A stretch of 64,000 nt of DNA, from assembly GCF_000359125.1 (NCBI RefSeq), contig NZ_CAAF010000025.1, positions 1 through 64,000 on the forward strand, given 5' to 3'. Positions within the stretch are counted from its first letter, which is position 1. Each line of letters opens with the position of its first letter. The position numbers were made by a program, and so were the translations under genes. This document shows, one piece after another, positions 34,282 to 43,281 of the stretch. This DNA comes from Mesorhizobium sp. STM 4661 (GTDB taxonomy: Bacteria > Pseudomonadota > Alphaproteobacteria > Rhizobiales > Rhizobiaceae). Under the pieces are notes generated by a model, which saw nothing but the letters and a program-made list of their open reading frames with translations, was not told where the DNA came from and did not search any database.

Positions 34282-35217
34282 TCAGAATTTTGCCGGATTT
34301 GCGTTCGCGCCGCAGACCAGAACGGCAATGCGCTCGCCTGGAGACGGCACGTAGCGGCCGGACAGGAGCGCCGCGAAGGCCGCGGCCCCGCCCGGCTCGG
34401 AGATGATTCGCACCCGGTCCCAAAGTGCGGCCTGTGCTGCAATGATGTCGTCGTCGCTGACCAGTATGGAGCGTTCGACGAAGGCCTCGGCGATCGGGAA
34501 CATCTTTTCGCCGACGCGCTTGGGCGCCAGCGAATCGGCGGCGATGCCTTCCGCCGGCGCGTCGACCGGCTGCCCGGCCTCGAAGGCGCGGTAAAGCGTC
34601 GGCGCGCCTTCCGGCTCGACGGCGATGATCCTGATTCGGCCGGCGAACCAGGCAGCGATGCCGCCGATCAGGCCGCCGCCGCCGACGGCGACCAGAAGCG
34701 TGTCGAGCTCGGGCAGGTCTGTTTCGATCTCGAGGCCGAGCGTGCCCTGGCCGAGCAGCGTCTCCTCCTGGTTGAAGGCGTGGATCTGCAACGCGCCGGT
34801 CTTTTCGGCGAAGCTTTCGCTGGCGGCCAATGCCTCGGCATAGCGCGCGCCGCCGACAATCAGCTCGGCGCCGTAGCCGCGGATGCGTTCCAGCTTGGCC
34901 GGCGGGCTCACTTCCGGAACGAAGATGGTTGCCTTGTGGCCGAGCCGCATGGCCGCATAGGCGACCGCGGCACCATGATTGCCGCCCGATGCGGCGACGA
35001 CGCCGGCCCTTGGCACCGGCCGCTCGAGAAGATTGGTGAACGCGCCGCGCGCCTTGAACGAGCCGGAATGCTGGAGGCATTCGAGCTTCAGGTCGACCGC
35101 AAAAGCCGGACGGTCGAAATCGGCCATGTCGACGCGCAGCACCGGCGTGTGGCGCACGAATGGCCGGATGCGCGTTTCCGTGACGGCAATGCGTTCGCGC
35201 GTGATCGTATTTGGCAT
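34282..35217 (-). CDS. Threonine/serine dehydratase-like PLP enzyme
   Basis: 311 residues, fold type II PLP enzyme. PLP lysine in GSFKARGAFTNLL, asparagine loop in VAASGGNHGAAVAYAA and phosphate-binding loop VGGGGLIGGIAAW. Too short for the ACT-regulated biosynthetic IlvA, so it is more like catabolic threonine dehydratase, serine racemase or hydroxyaspartate ammonia-lyase. Divergent from an ArsR-type regulator 56 bp away with two dyads between them, which suggests substrate-linked control. Confidence 0.85.
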   Translation of the reverse strand: MPNTITRERIAVTETRIRPFVRHTPVLRVDMADFDRPAFAVDLKLECLQHSGSFKARGAFTNLLERPVPRAGVVAASGGNHGAAVAYAAMRLGHKATIFVPEVSPPAKLERIRGYGAELIVGGARYAEALAASESFAEKTGALQIHAFNQEETLLGQGTLGLEIETDLPELDTLLVAVGGGGLIGGIAAWFAGRIRIIAVEPEGAPTLYRAFEAGQPVDAPAEGIAADSLAPKRVGEKMFPIAEAFVERSILVSDDDIIAAQAALWDRVRIISEPGGAAAFAALLSGRYVPSPGERIAVLVCGANANPAKF

Positions 35218-35239
35218 GGCTTGCTCTCGCTTCCCAGGA

Positions 35240-35273
35240 TTGACATTACTTAGTAACTTAGCAAAATGGCTAA
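35240..35273. promoter_or_regulatory. Overlapping promoter and operator dyads of ArsR/dehydratase pair
   Basis: TTGACA (35240-35245) resembles a -35 box. Immediately after it is TTACT-T-AGTAA (35246-35256), and then TTAGC-N6-GCTAA (35258-35273) ending at the base before the ArsR start codon. Both are perfect dyads and would let the ArsR protein block its own promoter and that of the divergent dehydratase. No ribosome site fits between, so the ArsR mRNA may be nearly leaderless. Confidence 0.5.
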
Positions 35274-35576
35274 ATGCAAGAGGTCGATGTCTTCAAGGCG
35301 ATCGCCAACGAGCGCAGGTTGCAAATCCTCGATTGGCTGAAGGATCCGCGTGTCCATTTCCCACGCCAAGCGGATGGCGATCTGGTCGAGGACGGTGTCT
35401 GCGCGCTGCTGATCGCCGAAAAGCTCGGCATCACCCAGGCGACGCTCAGCGAACATATGCGCGTGCTCACCCAGGCAGGTCTTCTCAGCAGCAAGCGCAT
35501 CAAGCAGTGGACGTTCTATCGCCGCGACGAGGACAGGATCGCCGAGATCAGGGCGCTAATTCAGCACCGGTTGTAG
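35274..35576 (+). CDS. ArsR-family winged-helix regulator
   Basis: 100 residues. DVFKAIANERRLQILDWL opens the domain; AEKLGITQATLSEHMRVLTQAGLLSSKR is the recognition helix-turn-helix with the wing QWTFYRRDE after it. Insert RVHFPRQADGDLVEDGVC between helices 2 and 3 contains the only cysteine of the region, so metal sensing is unlikely; an organic ligand or oxidation is possible. Divergent from the dehydratase, the probable target. Confidence 0.87.
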   Translation: MQEVDVFKAIANERRLQILDWLKDPRVHFPRQADGDLVEDGVCALLIAEKLGITQATLSEHMRVLTQAGLLSSKRIKQWTFYRRDEDRIAEIRALIQHRL

Positions 35577-35629
35577 CCGATCGAGGATTGCGCTGGCGGA
35601 GGAATGATCGCTTACCCCGTCGCCCATGC

Positions 35630-36166
35630 TCAGTCGAGATCGGCAGCTTTGCGCAATGCCGCATTCATGCGCGTCTGCCAGCCTGACCCGCCTTTCTTGA
35701 AGCTCTCAACGATGTCAGGGTCCAGCCTCAACAATATTGCGACCTTGGCGTGCTCTGATCGAGGTCTCCCGCGCTTTGCTACCAGGTTTGGCTGCGCGTC
35801 AGGATCAGTTCGAGCCGCGGCGGTGATTGCGGCGTCTTCCTCGACCGTCATTTTATCAAGAGCGGCCTTAGCCCGCTTCAATAAACTTACTTTTGACGAC
35901 TCGCCTATGCTGATCAACGTGGCCTTCCTGGCCGAAACCAATACGGCCAACTCACTGAGCAAATCAGCTTGATCCGTTGGGTTTTGTTGCTCACTAAACT
36001 TGGCTTCCAAGATACGCAAAGTGGTTTCGTCGCTTCCCAGTACAGCGAAATCAAATAGTTTCGTATCCATCTCAGACCCGCCTCCAGCGAATCTCATGGG
36101 GGAGGGCGCCCGCTTCGCTCTGACATGGGCGCCACTTTTAGTAGCCGGTTTCGATGTATTCGACAT
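35630..36166 (-). CDS. brnA: BrnA-type antitoxin with long N-terminal extension
   Basis: 178 residues from ATG 36166 (MSNTSKPATKSGAHV). The C-terminal ~60 residues match BrnA: TVEEDAAITAAARTDPDAQP, RGRPRSEHAKVAILLRLDPDIVE and SGWQTRMNAAL, a ribbon-helix-helix DNA-binding segment. Usual BrnA proteins are about 80-110 residues; here an extra stretch of ~80 residues (around MDTKLFDFAVLGSDETTLRILEA to ERAKAAL-like helices) is inserted after the N-terminus. The gene overlaps the end of brnT by 29 bp. It neutralises BrnT and represses the operon in known systems. Confidence 0.8.
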   Translation of the reverse strand: MSNTSKPATKSGAHVRAKRAPSPMRFAGGGSEMDTKLFDFAVLGSDETTLRILEAKFSEQQNPTDQADLLSELAVLVSARKATLISIGESSKVSLLKRAKAALDKMTVEEDAAITAAARTDPDAQPNLVAKRGRPRSEHAKVAILLRLDPDIVESFKKGGSGWQTRMNAALRKAADLD

Positions 36167-36419
36167 AGCTCCTGATCTCCTCTTTGGTGGCGCGCCGGAG
36201 GGAAATGACCCGGATGTTTCCGTTGCGCGGTGTGTAAACAATCTGATGAATCTTGTTGCCGATGAAGCCGATCCCCACGAACCTTTCCTCGCCATAATCT
36301 TCAGTCGCATCTTCAAAGATCATTGCGTTGTCGAAATCGAAAACCTCGGCAAGCTCGAACGACACGCCATGTTTGGCTATGTTCTTCCTCGCCTTTTCGT
36401 CTACCCACTCAAACTTCAT
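36138..36419 (-). CDS. brnT: BrnT-family ribonuclease toxin
   Basis: 93 residues from ATG 36419. FEWVDEKARKNIAKHGVSFELAEVFDF is the family opening; EERFVGIGFIGNKIHQIVYTPRNGNIRVISLRRATKEEIRSY matches the BrnT RelE-like core, with the Arg and Glu residues of RVISLRRATKEE presumed catalytic. BrnT cleaves mRNA and is held in check by BrnA. The upstream frame to 36569 is not part of the protein. Two TATATAC-containing repeats lie in the promoter. Confidence 0.88.
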   Translation of the reverse strand: MKFEWVDEKARKNIAKHGVSFELAEVFDFDNAMIFEDATEDYGEERFVGIGFIGNKIHQIVYTPRNGNIRVISLRRATKEEIRSYVEYIETGY

Positions 36420-36440
36420 CGCCGTCAGCCCCTGCTGGTA

Positions 36441-36495
36441 TTTGCGTATATACAGAAAATACATCCCCCCTGCAAGTTTTTTGTATATATAGAAA
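36441..36495 (-). promoter_or_regulatory. Repeated operator-like motif before brnT
   Basis: TTTGCGTATATACAGAAA (36441-36458) and TTTGTATATATAGAAA (36480-36495) are two copies of the same AT-rich motif, each with a near-palindromic TATATA core, in the same orientation 39 bp apart. BrnA is known to repress its own operon, so they are candidate BrnA sites. Confidence 0.5.
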
Positions 36496-36662
36496 TTTTC
36501 GATGCGAGGCGCCGCACGACCGTTGCCGCCCAGGGTCGTGAAGGGTGCTTTCGACCCCAGCCATGTCATTTCGACGCGCTCGCCATTTCCTCGAGACGCG
36601 TCGCATCCACCGCCGCAAGTCGCCGCGCCGCCAAGGAAGCCGAGATCGAGCTTGACGCTGTC

Positions 36663-36692
36663 CTGCGGGTTGCGCGCGGCCGCAACCCGCAG
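36663..36692. repeat. Perfect 12-bp inverted repeat downstream of lysA
   Basis: CTGCGGGTTGCG (36663-36674) and CGCAACCCGCAG (36681-36692) flank CGCGGC. The predicted hairpin is very stable but has no T-run on either side. It is about 80 bp after the lysA stop on the minus strand and could act as an mRNA 3' barrier. Confidence 0.6.
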
Positions 36693-36774
36693 CAGCAGCT
36701 ACGAACTCTTCGCTCTGCGATTGGATCGGCGAGGAGCCGACCCTCTTCCTAAATGGCGATAAGGGACGACGCGT

Positions 36775-38043
36775 CTACCTTAGCCAATCAGGCATCGAAT
36801 CCAGCCCGATAAGCTCGTCATAGGTCTGGCGCGGGCGCACGACATGGAAACGGTCGCCGTCGACCAGCACTTCCGGTACCAACAGCCGAGTGTTGTAGGT
36901 GCCGGCCTGCACCGCGCCATAGGCGCCGGCGGTGGCGATGGCGATCAGGTCGCCGGACTTCAGCCGGGGTAGGTCGCGGTCGAGGCCGAGATAGTCGCCG
37001 GTCTCGCAGACCGGGCCGACCACATCGACCGTCATGCGCGGTGCCGAAGCCGGTTGCCGCACCACAGGCCGGGTGTCGTGGAAGGCATCGTAGAGCGTCG
37101 GCCGGATCAGATCGTTCATCGCGGCATCGACGACGAGGAAGTTTTTGGCGTCGCCCTCCTTCACGAAGATCACCTGCGAGACCAGGATGCCGGCATTGCC
37201 GACGATCAGCCGACCGGGCTCGAACATCACCGTCAGCCCGAGCTTGGTGACGTGCTTCCTGACGATCTCGGCATAGGCATCCGGCAGCGGCGGCGGACTG
37301 TTGTCGACGCGGTAGGGAATGCCGAGGCCGCCGCCGAGATCGATATGTTCTATGGCGTGCCCGTCGGCGCGCAGCACGCCGACCAGTTCCACCAGCAATG
37401 CGAATGCGTCGTCGAAAGGCTGCAACTCGGTGATCTGGCTCCCGATATGGGTGTCGATGCCGGTCACCTTGATGCCGGGCAACTCGGCCGCGCGGGCATA
37501 GACCTTTCGCGCCTTCTGCCAGGCAATGCCGAATTTGTTCTCGGCCTTGCCGGTGGAGATCTTCTTGTGGGTCTTGGCATCGACATCCGGATTGATGCGC
37601 AGCGAGACCGGCGCGACCTTACCGAGTGTCGCGGCCCGGGCCGACAGCAGCTCCAGTTCGGGTTCGGATTCGACGTTGAAGCAGAGGATGCCGGCACCAA
37701 GCGCAAAGTCCATTTCGCGGGCGGTCTTGCCGACGCCCGAAAACAGGATCTTGTTGGCCGGGATGCCGGCGGCCAGCGCGCGGCGCAATTCGCCTTCCGA
37801 GACCACGTCGGCGCCGGCGCCGAGCCTGGCCAGCGTCCGCAGCACCGCCTGGTTGGAATTCGCCTTCATGGCGTAGCAGACCAGCGCGTCGAGCCCTGAA
37901 AAGGCCTCTGCGAACACGCGGAAATGCCTGGTCAGCGTCGCCGTCGAATAGCAGTAGAAAGGCGTGCCGACGCTGGCCGCGATATCCGAAATTGCCACGT
38001 CCTCGGCATGCAGCACGCCGTCGCGGTAGTCGAAATGGTTCAC
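36775..38043 (-). CDS. lysA: Diaminopimelate decarboxylase
   Basis: 422 residues. Starts at GTG 38043 (VNHFDYRDGVLHAEDV); the frame is open further up but that stretch is a hairpin and noncoding. The PLP lysine is in CYAMKANSNQAVL; LDLGGGLGIPY-like residues occur in HIDLGGGLGIPYRVD, EPGRLIVGNAG binds PLP phosphate, and CETGDYLG supplies the substrate cysteine from the other subunit. Final step of lysine synthesis. Last gene of the argH-lptM-lysA unit. Confidence 0.94.
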   Translation of the reverse strand: MNHFDYRDGVLHAEDVAISDIAASVGTPFYCYSTATLTRHFRVFAEAFSGLDALVCYAMKANSNQAVLRTLARLGAGADVVSEGELRRALAAGIPANKILFSGVGKTAREMDFALGAGILCFNVESEPELELLSARAATLGKVAPVSLRINPDVDAKTHKKISTGKAENKFGIAWQKARKVYARAAELPGIKVTGIDTHIGSQITELQPFDDAFALLVELVGVLRADGHAIEHIDLGGGLGIPYRVDNSPPPLPDAYAEIVRKHVTKLGLTVMFEPGRLIVGNAGILVSQVIFVKEGDAKNFLVVDAAMNDLIRPTLYDAFHDTRPVVRQPASAPRMTVDVVGPVCETGDYLGLDRDLPRLKSGDLIAIATAGAYGAVQAGTYNTRLLVPEVLVDGDRFHVVRPRQTYDELIGLDSMPDWLR

Positions 38044-38068
38044 GAGAATGGTTCCGGAAGTTGGAGCA

Positions 38069-38092
38069 CGATGAGATCGGGTGATCTCATCG
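38069..38092 (-). repeat. Hairpin in lptM-lysA gap
   Basis: CGATGAGATC (38069-38078) and GATCTCATCG (38083-38092) form a perfect 10-bp stem with a four-base loop. No T-run follows. It lies between the lptM stop and lysA start, and probably affects mRNA processing or is a short palindromic element. Confidence 0.6.
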
Positions 38093-38095
38093 GCT

Positions 38096-38302
38096 CTAGA
38101 GCAGCGGGTCGAGAATGAACTTCTTGTCCTCGACCGGTTTTTCCGGCTCTGGCGGCACGGGCTGCTTGGCCTTCTCGGCGTCCTTGCGGGCCTGCACGGC
38201 AGCCTCATAGGGCGTGTCGAGACCGGCCTTCCTGCCGCAGGCCGTAACGGTCGCGATCGCCGCCAGCAGCGTCAACGTCACCAAAATCCTGCTTCCGGTC
38301 AT
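38096..38302 (-). CDS. lptM: Small lipoprotein, LptM-like
   Basis: 68 residues from ATG 38302 (MTGSRILV). Signal peptide with lipobox TVTAC at residue ~22, followed by GRKAGLDTPYEAAV, the conserved LptM/YifL start, and a proline- and lysine-rich tail. LptM helps mature the LptDE lipopolysaccharide translocon. It sits between argH and lysA, as is usual in alphaproteobacteria. Confidence 0.85.
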   Translation of the reverse strand: MTGSRILVTLTLLAAIATVTACGRKAGLDTPYEAAVQARKDAEKAKQPVPPEPEKPVEDKKFILDPLL

Positions 38303-38371
38303 CGATCCATCCGTCCGAAACTTTTGCGTGCTGCCGCTTTTAGCCGAGTTTTCGGCGCATTGCACCCTGGC

Positions 38372-39772
38372 TCAAGCTTTGGCGAGCCGCTTTTTCCAAT
38401 AGCGGATCTGCTTCCGCACCTCCGACGGCGCGGTGCCGCCGAAGCTTGTGCGGCTCTTCACCGAATTCTGCACGGCAAGCACCGAGAAGATATCGGCCGT
38501 GATATCAGGATGAACGGATTGCAGATCCTCCAGCGAAAGCCTGTCTAGCCCGACCTTCTTCTCCTCGGCCAGCGCCACGGCGCGGCCGGTGACATGATGC
38601 GCCTCGCGGAAGGGCAGGCCGAGCGTGCGCACCAGCCAGTCGGCAAGATCGGTGGCCGTCGAATAGCCGGCGCCCGCCGCCTTTTTCATCGCCGCGGCGT
38701 TTACCGTCATGTCGCGCACCATGCCGGTCATCGCCGCCAGCATCAGGTCAAGCGTCTCGGCGGCGTCGAACACGGACTCCTTGTCTTCCTGCATGTCCTT
38801 GCCGTAGGTCAGGGGCATGCCCTTCATCACCGTCAGCAGGCCGACCAGATGGCCGGTGACGCGGCCGGTCTTGCCGCGCACCAGCTCGGCGGCGTCCGGG
38901 TTCTTCTTCTGCGGCATGATCGAGGAGCCGGTGGAGAATGAATCCGACAGCCTGACGAAGCCGAATTGCGGCGTCGACCAGATAATGATCTCTTCAGCCA
39001 GCCGCGACAGATGCGTGGCGCAGATCGCCGCGATTGCCAGGAATTCGAGCGCGAAATCGCGGTCCGAGACGCTGTCGAGGGAATTGCGCATCGGCTCGCG
39101 GAAGCCGAGGGCCCTGGTCGTCAGGTGCCGGTCGATCGGAAAGCTGGTGCCGGCGAGGGCTGCGGCGCCGAGCGGGCTTTCGTCCATCCGTTCGATGGCG
39201 TCGCGAACGCGCGACAGGTCACGCGAAAACATCTCGACATAGGCCATGCAGTGATGGCCGAAGGTCACCGGCTGCGCCGCCTGCATATGGGTGAAGCCCG
39301 GCATAACGGTCGCCGCATGCTCCTCGGCCCGCTCCAGGAATGCCGCTATCAGGCCCTTCAACGCCTCGGCGACCCGGAAACATTCGTCCTTGACCCACAG
39401 CCGGAGATCGACCGCCACCTGATCGTTGCGCGAGCGGGCGGTGTGCAGGCGGCCGGCTGCCGGGCCGATGAGCTCGGCAAGGTGGGCCTCGACATTCATG
39501 TGGATATCTTCCAGCCGGGTCGAGAACTCGAACGTGCCGGCTTCGATCTCTGTCAGGATCGTGTTCAGCCCGTGAGCGATTTTTTCTTGATCGGCCGCCG
39601 AAATAATGCCCGTTTGCGCCAGCATCTCGCTATGGGCGATCGAACCTCTGATGTCCTGTGCGTAGAGTTTGCGGTCGAACGAGATCGACGCGTTGATCGC
39701 TTCCATGATCGCGGCCGGACCCGAGGCAAAACGTCCGCCCCACATCTGGTTGCTGGCCTTCTTGTCGCTCAT
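38372..39772 (-). CDS. argH: Argininosuccinate lyase
   Basis: 466 residues. The signature [12 protein letters not shown] is intact; [16 protein letters not shown] and [18 protein letters not shown] are the other active-site motifs, the second with the catalytic histidine. Last step of arginine synthesis, cytoplasmic. First gene of the argH-lptM-lysA unit and divergent from the TlpA-like gene 35 bp away. Confidence 0.95.
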   Translation of the reverse strand: MSDKKASNQMWGGRFASGPAAIMEAINASISFDRKLYAQDIRGSIAHSEMLAQTGIISAADQEKIAHGLNTILTEIEAGTFEFSTRLEDIHMNVEAHLAELIGPAAGRLHTARSRNDQVAVDLRLWVKDECFRVAEALKGLIAAFLERAEEHAATVMPGFTHMQAAQPVTFGHHCMAYVEMFSRDLSRVRDAIERMDESPLGAAALAGTSFPIDRHLTTRALGFREPMRNSLDSVSDRDFALEFLAIAAICATHLSRLAEEIIIWSTPQFGFVRLSDSFSTGSSIMPQKKNPDAAELVRGKTGRVTGHLVGLLTVMKGMPLTYGKDMQEDKESVFDAAETLDLMLAAMTGMVRDMTVNAAAMKKAAGAGYSTATDLADWLVRTLGLPFREAHHVTGRAVALAEEKKVGLDRLSLEDLQSVHPDITADIFSVLAVQNSVKSRTSFGGTAPSEVRKQIRYWKKRLAKA

Positions 39773-39807
39773 CGCTATAACCCGTGCTCCGGAGCAGTTT
39801 TTAAGAC

Positions 39808-40494
39808 ATGGCAGACGGCAATAGATTCTTCCCGGCCCCGCGCCTCATCCTCGCCGCCTTGGTGGCGGGCGTGCTGGCGGGCGCGGTCGCGGTATATGTC
39901 AGCGAGAGCGGTTCTGGCAACAACGCACCGGCACAAGTCGCTGCCGGCGACGGCAAGGACGATGTCGCCTGCGCCGCCAAGGCCGACCGTGCCAAGAAGG
40001 TCGCCGCGGCCGCCACCGGCCAGGTCGCCGCGCTTTTGCCGGCTGACCCGCCACAATCGCTGAAGAACCTCGCCTTCAATGGCCCCGACGGCAAGCCGAT
40101 GACGCTCGCCGACCACGCCGGAAAGACGGTGTTGCTCAATCTGTGGGCGACATGGTGCGCGCCCTGCCGCGCCGAAATGCCGGCGCTCGATGCGCTGCAA
40201 AAGGACAAGGGCGGCGACGCCTTCCAGGTCGTGGCTGTCAATGTCGATGCCGGCGACGATGTCAAGCCGAAGAAGTTCCTCAAGGACACCGGCGTCGAAA
40301 CCCTCGGCTACTACCGGGATTCGACGATGGCGCTGTTCAACGACCTCAAGACGCGCGGCTTGGCGCTCGGCCTTCCAGTCACCATGCTGGTCGACGGCGA
40401 GGGCTGCCTGATCGCCCATATGAACGGCCCGGCCGAATGGTCGAGCCCGGACGCCAAGCGGCTGGTCGAGGCGGCGCTCAGCCGATCAGACTGA
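39808..40494 (+). CDS. tlpA: TlpA-family thiol:disulfide reductase
   Basis: 228 residues. N-terminal membrane anchor ([20 protein letters not shown]), then a thioredoxin domain with [15 protein letters not shown], the CxxC active site at about residues 115-118. [18 protein letters not shown] is in the TlpA insert. Periplasmic reductase, in rhizobia linked to cytochrome oxidase maturation. Overlaps the convergent c-di-GMP gene by nine bases at its end. Confidence 0.88.
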   Translation: MADGNRFFPAPRLILAALVAGVLAGAVAVYVSESGSGNNAPAQVAAGDGKDDVACAAKADRAKKVAAAATGQVAALLPADPPQSLKNLAFNGPDGKPMTLADHAGKTVLLNLWATWCAPCRAEMPALDALQKDKGGDAFQVVAVNVDAGDDVKPKKFLKDTGVETLGYYRDSTMALFNDLKTRGLALGLPVTMLVDGEGCLIAHMNGPAEWSSPDAKRLVEAALSRSD

Positions 40495-42924
40495 GCGCAA
40501 CCGCGGTTTCAGAGCCGCGATGCTCCTGTCGCCATGGCCGGCGGTGCTTGGCCGGACCACGGGCGTGGTGACGCCGGTGAGCTCGCCGAACGCCTCGATC
40601 GGACCCGGCCTGCCAAGATAATAGCCTTGCCCGATCTCGCAAGCCTCGGCGTCGAGGAACTCCAGCTCGCCGAGCGTCTCGACGCCCTCCGCCAGGACCG
40701 GCAGGCCGAGGCCGCGACCGAGCCCCAGCACTGCGCGCACGATTGCCGCGACCTGGCCGTTCTTGTCGACGGACTTGATGAAGGAGCCGTCGATCTTGAT
40801 CTTGTCGAAGTGGAAGGCGCGAAGGTTGGAGAGCGAGGAATAGCCGGTGCCGAAATCATCCATGGCCACGCGCACGCCAAGCGCCTTGACCTGCCGCAAG
40901 GTCGCCAGCGCGCGGGGCATGTCCTTCACCAGCGCCGTTTCGGTGATCTCGAGTTCGAGCCTGCCGGGTGCGAGGCCGGATTTCAGCAGGGTTTCGTGGA
41001 CCTTGCGGCTGAAATTCGGATTGTGAAGCTGCACCGCCGAGACGTTGACGGCCACTGTCAGCGGATTTTCCCAGCGGGCGGCTTCTTCGCAGGCAGCCGT
41101 CAGCACCCATTCGCCGATGTGGGCGATGGCCCCGCTGTCTTCGGCCACGGGGATGAATATCGACGGGGAAACATCGCCCCGTTCGGGGTGCCGCCAACGG
41201 ACCAGGGCCTCGAAGCCGATCATCCTGCCGCTGCTGATTTCCTTCTGCGGCTGGTAGACAAGGTGGAATTCCTTGCGTGCGATAGCCTGGCGCAATTCGT
41301 GCTCCATCACGCGCTTGTCGCGGGCCTCGGCGCCCATCGACGCCTCGAAATAGCGGTAGGTGTCCCTGCCCTCGGTCTTGGCGCGGTAGAGCGCGGTATC
41401 GGCGTGGCCGATCAGGCTGGTCTGGTCTTCGGCATCCAACGGAAAAAGCGCGATGCCGATGCTGGCCGACACGAGGCCGCCACCGGCCGAAAGTCGGTTT
41501 TCCTCGCGCATCGCGGCCAGCACGGCGTCGGCGATACCGCCCGCCGCCAACGGGTCGGGCAGGTTCGGCGCGATGATGGCGAATTCATCGCCACCCAGGC
41601 GCGCAATCATCTGTCCGTGGCGCAGGACGCCGGCAGCGCAGTGCGCAACCTTTTGAAGCATGGCGTCGCCGGCACCGTGCCCGTAAAGGTCGTTGACCTC
41701 CTTGAACCGGTCAAGGTCGAGCAGCAGAAGCGCCAGGTAACCGCCTTTGCCAGCCCTGTTCATCGAAACGATTTCCGCTTCGAGCCGGCTGGAAAAGCTG
41801 CGCCGATTGGCAAGCCCGGTCAGCGGATCGAAATGGGCAAGGCGAAGGATCTCCTCTTCCGCCTTCTTGCGCTCGCGGATGTCGCGAACGGCGACGACGT
41901 TGTGGGGCTTGCCGCAATAGTCGATGCTTCTGGCGATCAGCTCGACCGGAATTGTCGTGCCATCGCGGTTTCTCAATTCAGCTTCCCGAGGTTGTCCGCC
42001 GAAGCCGGACATGTCGGATGCGGCGCGTTCACCGAAAAGATCGCCAAGCTCCATCCCGTCCAGCCCGCCGGCCGCCATGCCGGTCAGCCTCGCGATGCTG
42101 TCATTGGCGCTGATGACGCGGGTACCGTCGCAAACGATCAGCCCTTCCACTGCGGCGTTGGCAAGGCCATGCATGCGGTCGGCCTCGAGCTTGTGGCGGT
42201 GGAAGCGCAGATCGATCCACAGCGCCGCGCCCGAAAGCACGAGGATCACCAGGCTGGCGGCCGCCGCTGCGAAAGCCTGTGAGGTGGGTTGGACCGTGTA
42301 TTGGGAGATTTCTATCGAGGAGTCCGGGAAGATCGATACCGCGGCCATGGCGATGAAATGCAAGGTGCAGATGGCCAGTGTCAAAAGTGCCGCGCCGCCA
42401 AGCGTGGCGGCCAGGGACGGGCGGCGCAGGACGACGAGCATCGCCAGCGCCGCAAGCGTCATTCCGGCCAGCAGCGAAATGGCGACGAGGAGCGGATTCC
42501 AGACGATCCGGCCTTGCACCTCGAATGCCTGCATGCCGACGAAATGCATGGTCGCGATACCGCCGCCGAGAATGGCGCCGCCGACGAGATAGTGGTCAAT
42601 GCCGCCGCGCAAGGTGGCGACCGACATGCCGACGGCCGTCAAGACAACGGCGGCGGCGAGCGAAAGCACGGAGAGCCCCGGGTCGTATGCGTTCGGAATT
42701 CCCGGCGTAAATGCAAGCATCGCAATGAAATGCGTCGCCCAGATGCCGAATCCAGTCGAAGTGGCTGCAATCATCAGCCATGTCAGCCGGTTTCGATCCG
42801 TCGAGCGGGCGACATGATGGAGGAGGTTCGCGGCGGAAAAGGAGGAAATTCCACAGATGAGGGCGGCGAGTGCGACCAGTCTTGGATCGTGCTGGTTCAC
42901 GATGCAATTGTAGACCGTCAGCAT
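40486..42924 (-). CDS. MHYT-PAS-GGDEF-EAL cyclic-di-GMP enzyme
   Basis: 812 residues. Residues ~15-245 form a seven-helix MHYT sensor with three His-containing repeats (THFIAM, MHFVGM, LHFIAM) thought to bind copper or sense gas. A PAS-like domain follows (~250-360), then GGDEF with an intact RLGGDEFAII (cyclase motif) and EAL with FEALVRWRHPERG and MDDFGTGYSSL (phosphodiesterase motif). Both catalytic sites look complete, so net activity cannot be predicted. Single gene, ATG at 42924. Confidence 0.92.
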   Translation of the reverse strand: MLTVYNCIVNQHDPRLVALAALICGISSFSAANLLHHVARSTDRNRLTWLMIAATSTGFGIWATHFIAMLAFTPGIPNAYDPGLSVLSLAAAVVLTAVGMSVATLRGGIDHYLVGGAILGGGIATMHFVGMQAFEVQGRIVWNPLLVAISLLAGMTLAALAMLVVLRRPSLAATLGGAALLTLAICTLHFIAMAAVSIFPDSSIEISQYTVQPTSQAFAAAAASLVILVLSGAALWIDLRFHRHKLEADRMHGLANAAVEGLIVCDGTRVISANDSIARLTGMAAGGLDGMELGDLFGERAASDMSGFGGQPREAELRNRDGTTIPVELIARSIDYCGKPHNVVAVRDIRERKKAEEEILRLAHFDPLTGLANRRSFSSRLEAEIVSMNRAGKGGYLALLLLDLDRFKEVNDLYGHGAGDAMLQKVAHCAAGVLRHGQMIARLGGDEFAIIAPNLPDPLAAGGIADAVLAAMREENRLSAGGGLVSASIGIALFPLDAEDQTSLIGHADTALYRAKTEGRDTYRYFEASMGAEARDKRVMEHELRQAIARKEFHLVYQPQKEISSGRMIGFEALVRWRHPERGDVSPSIFIPVAEDSGAIAHIGEWVLTAACEEAARWENPLTVAVNVSAVQLHNPNFSRKVHETLLKSGLAPGRLELEITETALVKDMPRALATLRQVKALGVRVAMDDFGTGYSSLSNLRAFHFDKIKIDGSFIKSVDKNGQVAAIVRAVLGLGRGLGLPVLAEGVETLGELEFLDAEACEIGQGYYLGRPGPIEAFGELTGVTTPVVRPSTAGHGDRSIAALKPRLRSV

Positions 42925-43281
42925 CTTGTTTCACCGGATCGATTGGAGATAAACAAGGCAGTGTGATTGATTAGCGTTTAACGCTTCAACAATCGGTTAA
43001 GTAAAATTGCAACTGCAGCGAGCTTTCCCGGTGTAAGGCGGCCGGAGGGAGATTCGGGTCGTTCAATCGATCAACGTCGGCAGGGTTGGTGGGCATCGCT
43101 CTCCTCACTTAGACGGCGCGCATGACGGTTTCATTTCATGTCGCGGGGGCGTCGCGGGCGGAGAAATTGCCTGTCCACAGGTGCGAAAAAGGCACAACGA
43201 ACTGTCACATACTTTCTCTATGAGACGGTCAGGGACCTGCGCAACGATCCTGCACCAAGCCACTCAACAGGGAATGAGTTC
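42925..43281. other. Divergent control region, c-di-GMP enzyme / ugpB
   Basis: This 357-bp stretch has no gene. Close to the cyclase start is GCGTTTAACGC (42974), a small dyad. Close to ugpB the sequence CTGTCACATAC (43202) matches only one half of a Pho box. No T-run terminator or riboswitch is seen. Confidence 0.5.

Larger units (their letters stand above)
36420..36774. other. Gap between brnTA and lysA, promoter and hairpin, no gene
   Basis: Besides the operator-like repeats at 36441-36495 this 355-bp gap contains a perfect 12-bp inverted repeat (36663-36692). A plus-strand reading frame ending at 36752 gives RAAKEAEIELDAVLRVARG, which looks protein-like but has no start; it might be a fragment of a lost gene. 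No intact gene is seen. Confidence 0.45.

Noticed and set aside
43202..43219. Possible Pho box before ugpB (CTGTCACATAC)
   Set aside because: Only one half-site fits; the second 7-mer TTTCTCT is too far from consensus to report as PhoB binding.
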